The notes below the pieces were generated by a model that saw nothing but the letters and a program-made list of their open reading frames with translations, did no database searches and was not told where the DNA came from. Positions 14,602 through 18,075 of a stretch of 18,075 bases of DNA are shown piece by piece (within the stretch, counting starts at the first letter, position 1; the number at the start of each line of letters is the position of its first letter). Where the stretch lies: contig CAZIAK010000066.1 of the NCBI GenBank assembly GCA_964537035.1, forward strand, positions 1 through 18,075, in the 5' to 3' direction. This DNA comes from CAZIAK01 sp964537035 (lineage in GTDB: Bacteria; Planctomycetota; B15-G4). The translations under genes were made by a program, and so were the position numbers.

Positions 14602-14629
14602 TGGACCCGGGCCCGGCCGCCTGTAGAAT
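14602..14629 (+). promoter_or_regulatory. Candidate thyA promoter giving a leaderless mRNA
   Basis: TAGAAT (14624-14629) matches five of six -10 positions. TGGACC (14602-14607) matches four of six -35 positions, with a 16-bp spacer. Only 7 bases separate the -10 box from the GTG start at 14637, so transcription would begin at or one base before the start codon. This agrees with the absence of any Shine-Dalgarno-like sequence ahead of that GTG. The 148-base gap between the divergent lipoprotein and thyA genes otherwise shows no clear element. Judged by eye. Confidence 0.4.
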
Positions 14630-14636
14630 CGCCGAC

Positions 14637-15476
14637 GTGAAAGCCTACCTCGATCTCGTCCGCCACGTGCTGGAGCACGGTGAGCGCAAGTCCAGCCGCA
14701 CGGGCGTGGACACCCTGTCGTGCTTCTCGGCCCATTACCAGGTCGACCTGGCCCAGGGTTTCCCCCTGCTGACCACCAAGAAGATGCTCTGGTCTTCGGT
14801 CTTGCGCGAGCTGCTCTGGTACCTGTCCGGCGACGACCACATCCGCAATCTGCGCGAGCACACCAAGATCTGGGATGCCTGGGCGGACGACGACGGCAAC
14901 CTCGACACGGCCTACGGTCACTACTGGCGCCACTTCCCCAGCGCCAGCCGCGATGAGCGGGGTCAATGGCGGGTGAAAGAGATCGACCAGATCGGCAACG
15001 TGCTGAACTGTCTGCGCAACGATCCGAACAGCCGGCGCATGGTGGTCACCGCCTGGGAGCCGGGCAACGCCTGGGGCAGCAAGTTGCCCCCCTGCCACTA
15101 CACCTACGCGTTTCATGTGCAGGGCGGCAAGCTCAACTGCCACCTCACCCAGCGTTCGGGCGACGTGGCTCTGGGCATCCCCTTCAATCTGGCGGCCTAC
15201 GCGACCTTGACCCAGATGCTGGCTCAAGAGGTGGGGCTCGGGCTGGGCTGCTTCTCACACACCATCGTCGACGCGCACATCTACTGCGCCAAGGCCGACG
15301 GGTCCATGAGCGAGTACTGCCACATCGAGGGCATGAAGAAGCAGCTGCTGCGAGAGCCCACGGCCTTGCCCAAGCTGCACATCGCTGACGTGCCCTTCGA
15401 AGAGCTGACCTTCGAAGACTTCCGCCTCGAAGGCTACGTGCACCAGCCGGCGATCCGCTTCGCGGTGGCGGTGTGA
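14637..15476 (+). CDS. thyA: Thymidylate synthase
   Basis: This 279-residue enzyme methylates dUMP to dTMP using 5,10-methylene-tetrahydrofolate, releasing dihydrofolate. The active-site nucleophile is Cys153 in LPPCHYTYAFHVQ. The phosphate-binding arginines are in NSRRMVVTAWEP (Arg133 and Arg134). The nucleotide-binding QRSGDVALGIPFN carries Asp176 and Asn184, and DAHIY binds the ribose. The GTG at 14637 yields MKAYLDLVRHVLEHG, which aligns with the start of E. coli ThyA; a GTG at 14601 would add 12 unrelated residues. No ribosome-binding site precedes it (see the promoter at 14602). The stop overlaps the folA start (GTGA), coupling synthesis of this enzyme to the reductase that recycles its product. 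Confidence 0.97.
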   Translation: MKAYLDLVRHVLEHGERKSSRTGVDTLSCFSAHYQVDLAQGFPLLTTKKMLWSSVLRELLWYLSGDDHIRNLREHTKIWDAWADDDGNLDTAYGHYWRHFPSASRDERGQWRVKEIDQIGNVLNCLRNDPNSRRMVVTAWEPGNAWGSKLPPCHYTYAFHVQGGKLNCHLTQRSGDVALGIPFNLAAYATLTQMLAQEVGLGLGCFSHTIVDAHIYCAKADGSMSEYCHIEGMKKQLLREPTALPKLHIADVPFEELTFEDFRLEGYVHQPAIRFAVAV

Positions 15477-16156
15477 GCGAGAGCGGTACGACGAGTGGCG
15501 GCGAGGCCGCGCACTTTCGCACCGGTCTGATCGTGGCCATGACGCCCGAACGGCTCATCGGCCGGGACGGTGATCTGCCCTGGCACTACTCCGAAGACCT
15601 GAAGCACTTCAAGCGCAGCACTCTCGGCCACGCGCTGATCATGGGGCGCCGCTGCTACGAGTCGATCGGTCGGCCCTTGCCGCGGCGGACGAACATCGTG
15701 GTCTCGGCGAGCCAGGCAGCTGGTGCCGGGCCTGACGGTTCGCTCCGCGAGGGCGTGCACTGGTTCGGCAGTCTGTCCGCAGCCACCGCGTTCGCTGCAC
15801 GCTCTGCAGACGTCAGCTGGTTCGCGGGGGGCGCGGTGTTGTATCGGGACGTGCTGGCAGCCCTTGATGGCGGGGCGCCTGACGAGAGGGCTCTCGACGA
15901 CGGGGTACCTGGCGCGGGGCTGACTGGCGTGCTCGAGGTGCAGGGTGACGGGACGACTCGCTCGAGCACAGGAGCAACCGGGACCGCGGCGCCGCCCGAG
16001 CGGCTGGAGGTCACCTGGGTGCCGTCGGTCGAGCTGGCCGAGGGCGACGTGCTCTTCCCATACGATCGCGCATGGATCGAATCGCACTACGCTGTGGTGG
16101 CCGAGCGAGAGGGCGAGACTCCGGGCCTGACCTTCGTGAGCTACGAGATCCGTTGA
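15473..16156 (+). CDS. folA: Dihydrofolate reductase with a large insertion
   Basis: This 227-residue enzyme reduces dihydrofolate to tetrahydrofolate with NADPH, replenishing the cofactor used by the adjacent thymidylate synthase. Core motifs are intact: LIVAMTPERLIGRDGDLPW (19-37, Met20-loop region), Asp42 in SEDLKHFKR as the proton-donor acid, IMGRRCYESIGRPLP (56-70), the WFAGGAVLY nucleotide-binding glycines (116-124) and LTFVSYEIR at the end. It is well above the usual length of about 160 residues. Besides an N-terminal extension of about 15 residues, it carries an extra segment at about 132-176, rich in Gly, Asp, Thr and Ala, between the GGxxxY helix and the strand RLEVTWV. The reading frame is continuous across it. 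The GTG start overlaps the thyA stop. Confidence 0.94.
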   Translation: MSESGTTSGGEAAHFRTGLIVAMTPERLIGRDGDLPWHYSEDLKHFKRSTLGHALIMGRRCYESIGRPLPRRTNIVVSASQAAGAGPDGSLREGVHWFGSLSAATAFAARSADVSWFAGGAVLYRDVLAALDGGAPDERALDDGVPGAGLTGVLEVQGDGTTRSSTGATGTAAPPERLEVTWVPSVELAEGDVLFPYDRAWIESHYAVVAEREGETPGLTFVSYEIR

Positions 16157-16161
16157 CCGTC

Positions 16162-17091
16162 GTGCGCGACGACCACCGGCGCTTGAGCTGGTCCGCGCCA
16201 GCCATGCGCTGGTTGGCGGTGCTGATCATGATGGGCGTGGTGTTCTGGATCGCAGGGCGCTTGAGCCTCCCCGATCGGCGTGTCCCCGGCAGCACGCCCG
16301 CTGATCTGGGTGTGCCGTTCGAGGCATTGCAGCTGGTCACCAGCGATGGCCTGAGTCTGGCGGCTTGGGTTGTCGAGCCGGCCGGCCCCGTGACGGCTGC
16401 CGTGCTCGTGTTTCACGGCAAGGACGGTTGTCGCTCACCGGCACGCTTGGCCTTGCTGGCAAAGGCGGGACTGGCCGGGCTGTCCATCGACCATCGGGCC
16501 CACGGCGAGAGCGACGGTGTGCGCACGAGCTTCGGCTGGTTCGAGCGACACGACGTGGCCGCTGCGGTGGACGAGGCCCGCCGTCGTTGGGGCGACGTGC
16601 CCCTGGTGGGCTGGGGCACATCCCAAGGCGCGGCGGCCCTGGTCTTCGCCATCGACCCGCAAGACGGCGTGCTGCCCCCGGACACCTTCGCTGGCCTGCT
16701 GCTCGAGAGCCTCTACGTCGACATGGACACGGCCTTCAGGCAGCGGGTCGAGATGACCCTGGGCAGCTGGGCCGGGTTCTGGTCAGGCAGCATGATGGCC
16801 CTGGCCGCGTGGCGCAGCGGACTCACCGGCCTGGAGCTGTCACCCCGAGCCGCGCTGACCCGGCTGGCCGCAGCGGGTCTGTCGCCAGAGACCGTGTTGC
16901 TGGCCAGCGGCGCCGAGGACCGCCACGCCACCCCCGCAGAACTGCAGCAGTTGGCCGATGTGCTACCGGGCTGTGCGGTCGAGTTGTTGGACGGCCTGGG
17001 CCACGTGGACCTGCTGTCTCACGGCACGGCTCGTTGGCGAAAGAGCGTCGTGGCTTTCTTGCATGGGCTTGGGAAAAGGGAGGGGGTGTAG
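16162..17091 (+). CDS. Membrane-anchored alpha/beta hydrolase
   Basis: This 309-residue protein has an N-terminal membrane anchor (about 15-34, MRWLAVLIMMGVVFWIAGRL) and a serine hydrolase fold. The oxyanion-hole motif is VLVFHGKDG (His85, Gly86). The nucleophile elbow is GWGTSQGAA (Ser154). The acid is probably Asp253 in ASGAEDRHAT, and the histidine His281 in GLGHVDLLSH. SIDHRAHGESDG (108-119) is typical of lipase/peptidase-like hydrolases of this fold (Hydrolase_4-like). The substrate cannot be read from sequence. The start is ambiguous: GTG at 16162 (5 bp after folA), TTG at 16153 overlapping the folA stop, or ATG at 16204. It appears to be the third gene of the thyA-folA operon, but no folate-related role is evident. 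Confidence 0.85.
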   Translation: MRDDHRRLSWSAPAMRWLAVLIMMGVVFWIAGRLSLPDRRVPGSTPADLGVPFEALQLVTSDGLSLAAWVVEPAGPVTAAVLVFHGKDGCRSPARLALLAKAGLAGLSIDHRAHGESDGVRTSFGWFERHDVAAAVDEARRRWGDVPLVGWGTSQGAAALVFAIDPQDGVLPPDTFAGLLLESLYVDMDTAFRQRVEMTLGSWAGFWSGSMMALAAWRSGLTGLELSPRAALTRLAAAGLSPETVLLASGAEDRHATPAELQQLADVLPGCAVELLDGLGHVDLLSHGTARWRKSVVAFLHGLGKREGV

Positions 17092-17145
17092 CTCTGCGGG
17101 CCCAGCTGGGCGGTCACCACCTCAGTTGAAGATGTCCATCAAAGA

Positions 17146-17162
17146 CTGATCCACTTGATCAG
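17146..17162 (-). terminator. Weak hairpin at the leader-distal end of the CRISPR array
   Basis: CTGATC (17146-17151) and GATCAG (17157-17162) form a 6-bp stem with a 5-base loop. Read on the minus strand, the direction in which the array should be transcribed, the stem is followed by TCTTTG, a short T-rich tail. It sits 25 bases beyond the last (decayed) repeat and could end the pre-crRNA before it runs antisense into the hydrolase gene. The stem is only half GC and the T-run is short, so it is a weak candidate. A 12-bp palindrome, GCCCAGCTGGGC (17100-17111), lies nearby. Confidence 0.25.
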
Positions 17163-17186
17163 CCAAAGCTGACCCACCCCGAGCGA

Positions 17187-17217
17187 GTTTCGATCCGCGC
17201 CCCGCGTGGGGGTCGAC
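17187..17217 (-). repeat. Degenerate terminal CRISPR repeat (leader-distal end)
   Basis: This 31-base copy differs from the consensus at three places: A to G at position 6, one C missing from the C5 run, and G to T near the 3' end before CGAC. All 13 other repeats are identical. Decay of the terminal repeat is the usual mark of the oldest, leader-distal end of an array, so this fixes the orientation independently of the repeat sequence. Confidence 0.9.
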
Positions 17218-18075
17218 GCGCCAGGCGCGACGTGGGGGTGAGGTCCTCGAAGTTTCAATCCGCGCCCCCGCGTGGGGGGCGACTTGCGAGGCAGGGGTGG
17301 TGCCGAGAAGAAAGAGAGTTTCAATCCGCGCCCCCGCGTGGGGGGCGACAGGTGCGGTACCAGCTTCGACCTTGATCGTTCACGTTTCAATCCGCGCCCC
17401 CGCGTGGGGGGCGACGAGTACGTCGTACGGGAGATTCACCGGATGACCATGTTTCAATCCGCGCCCCCGCGTGGGGGGCGACTCACGCCAGTCACCCATC
17501 GGATGACTGCGGCAGTGTTTCAATCCGCGCCCCCGCGTGGGGGGCGACCCTCACCATGCCCCGTCTGCTCCAGCCGCACAGGTTTCAATCCGCGCCCCCG
17601 CGTGGGGGGCGACATGGGTAGATCTCGCCCTGGACGCCTTGAATGATGTTTCAATCCGCGCCCCCGCGTGGGGGGCGACTGCGCCGCTGGAGCTGAGGTG
17701 AGTGCATGGCGGGTTTCAATCCGCGCCCCCGCGTGGGGGGCGACGTCAGCACATGGCTGGGGCACTTTGCTTGGTACAGTTTCAATCCGCGCCCCCGCGT
17801 GGGGGGCGACTCCGCTGGCTGACCTAACGTCTGCTCTGTCATCTGTTTCAATCCGCGCCCCCGCGTGGGGGGCGACTGGTGTCGCGCTCGATACCAGCGA
17901 CACTAGCAAGGTTTCAATCCGCGCCCCCGCGTGGGGGGCGACGCGTTGTGTAGCGCCATGTCGCGCCGCCCATGGAGTTTCAATCCGCGCCCCCGCGTGG
18001 GGGGCGACGAGGTGATGACGACTTCGCCCTCAACAGGCCACCGGTTTCAATCCGCGCCCCCGCGTGGGGGGCGAC
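17187..18075 (-). CRISPR. CRISPR array, type I-C-like, 14 repeats and 13 spacers (open at right edge)
   Basis: Full repeats are 32 bp and start at 17252, 17318, 17384, 17451, 17517, 17582, 17648, 17713, 17779, 17845, 17911, 17977 and 18044; a decayed one is at 17187. Spacers are 33-35 bases (mostly 34) and all different. On the plus strand the repeat begins GTTTCAATCC and ends GGGGGGCGAC. Its reverse complement starts GTCGCCCCCCACGCGGGGGC and ends GGATTGAAAC, the form typical of type I-C (Cas5-processed) arrays, with a GC-rich stem between. Transcription should therefore run on the minus strand from a leader to the right of 18075. No cas gene is visible in the window. The window ends exactly at the last base of a repeat, so the array probably continues. 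No spacer was seen to match other parts of the window. Confidence 0.98.

Noticed and set aside
17218..17251. Spacer 1 contains CGTGGGGGT, also found in the adjacent decayed repeat, hinting at another decayed repeat
   Set aside because: Only nine bases match and the rest of the repeat is absent; the segment has normal spacer length.
17430..17506. Spacers 4 and 5 share CGGATGAC
   Set aside because: Eight shared bases at different offsets are expected by chance in GC-rich spacers and do not show a duplicated spacer.
17139..18015. ORFs reading through the CRISPR array with recurring NPRPRVGGD, VSIRAPAWGAT or PPTRGRGLK units
   Set aside because: These peptide repeats are translations of the 32-bp CRISPR repeat, a well-known false-gene pattern.

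Overview
The window is GC-rich (roughly two thirds G+C by eye), densely packed and rich in GTG starts. It looks like chromosomal DNA of an aerobic, Gram-negative-type bacterium, because it encodes an A-type haem-copper oxidase, Sec signal peptides, a lipobox lipoprotein and a multihaem periplasmic cytochrome. The cox gene set and general style suggest a Planctomycetota- or Myxococcota-like high-GC lineage, but that is an impression and cannot be settled from this stretch.

Layout. (1) Positions 1-6320, minus strand: a respiratory operon read right to left. Its order is dihaem cytochrome c, COX2, COX1, a divergent COX3-like subunit, a canonical COX3, COX4, a 70-residue CPYC membrane protein, and a SCO-like protein cut by the window edge. 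A candidate promoter and a 9-bp inverted repeat lie just upstream (6342-6462). (2) 6499-7680, minus: a lysine 2,3-aminomutase family radical SAM enzyme. (3) 7868-10231, minus: a compact three-gene cassette of SPFH/band-7 membrane protein, Arc-like ribbon-helix-helix regulator and three-TM protein. Three TGATATCA-type palindromes on an 11-bp period (10255-10284) sit upstream and are the probable operator. (4) 10424-12043, plus: a membrane-anchored SGNH/GDSL-type protein. It converges on (5) 12125-14488, minus: a large lipoprotein of unknown function. (6) 14637-17091, plus: thymidylate synthase, dihydrofolate reductase with an unusual 45-residue insertion, and an alpha/beta hydrolase, with overlapping or nearly overlapping ends. 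(7) 17187-18075: a CRISPR array of 14 repeats and 13 spacers with a 32-bp type I-C-like repeat. It is read on the minus strand, so the leader (and possibly cas genes) should lie beyond the right edge, and the decayed first repeat at 17187 is the leader-distal end.

Functional reading. The cox operon makes a complete aa3-type oxidase core with its own dihaem electron donor and two probable assembly factors. Its oddities are a SCO-like protein without copper ligands, a COX1 without the K-channel lysine, and two COX3-type subunits. The thyA-folA pair is a classical dTMP/folate-recycling unit. The SPFH-RHH-membrane cassette with its operator is the best candidate for an under-described system, probably a self-regulated membrane module, but its function is not shown by the sequence. 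The CRISPR array is an ordinary-looking adaptive immunity locus and no cas gene is visible. Several long ORFs antisense to real genes, and ORFs reading through the CRISPR repeats, are composition artefacts and are left out.
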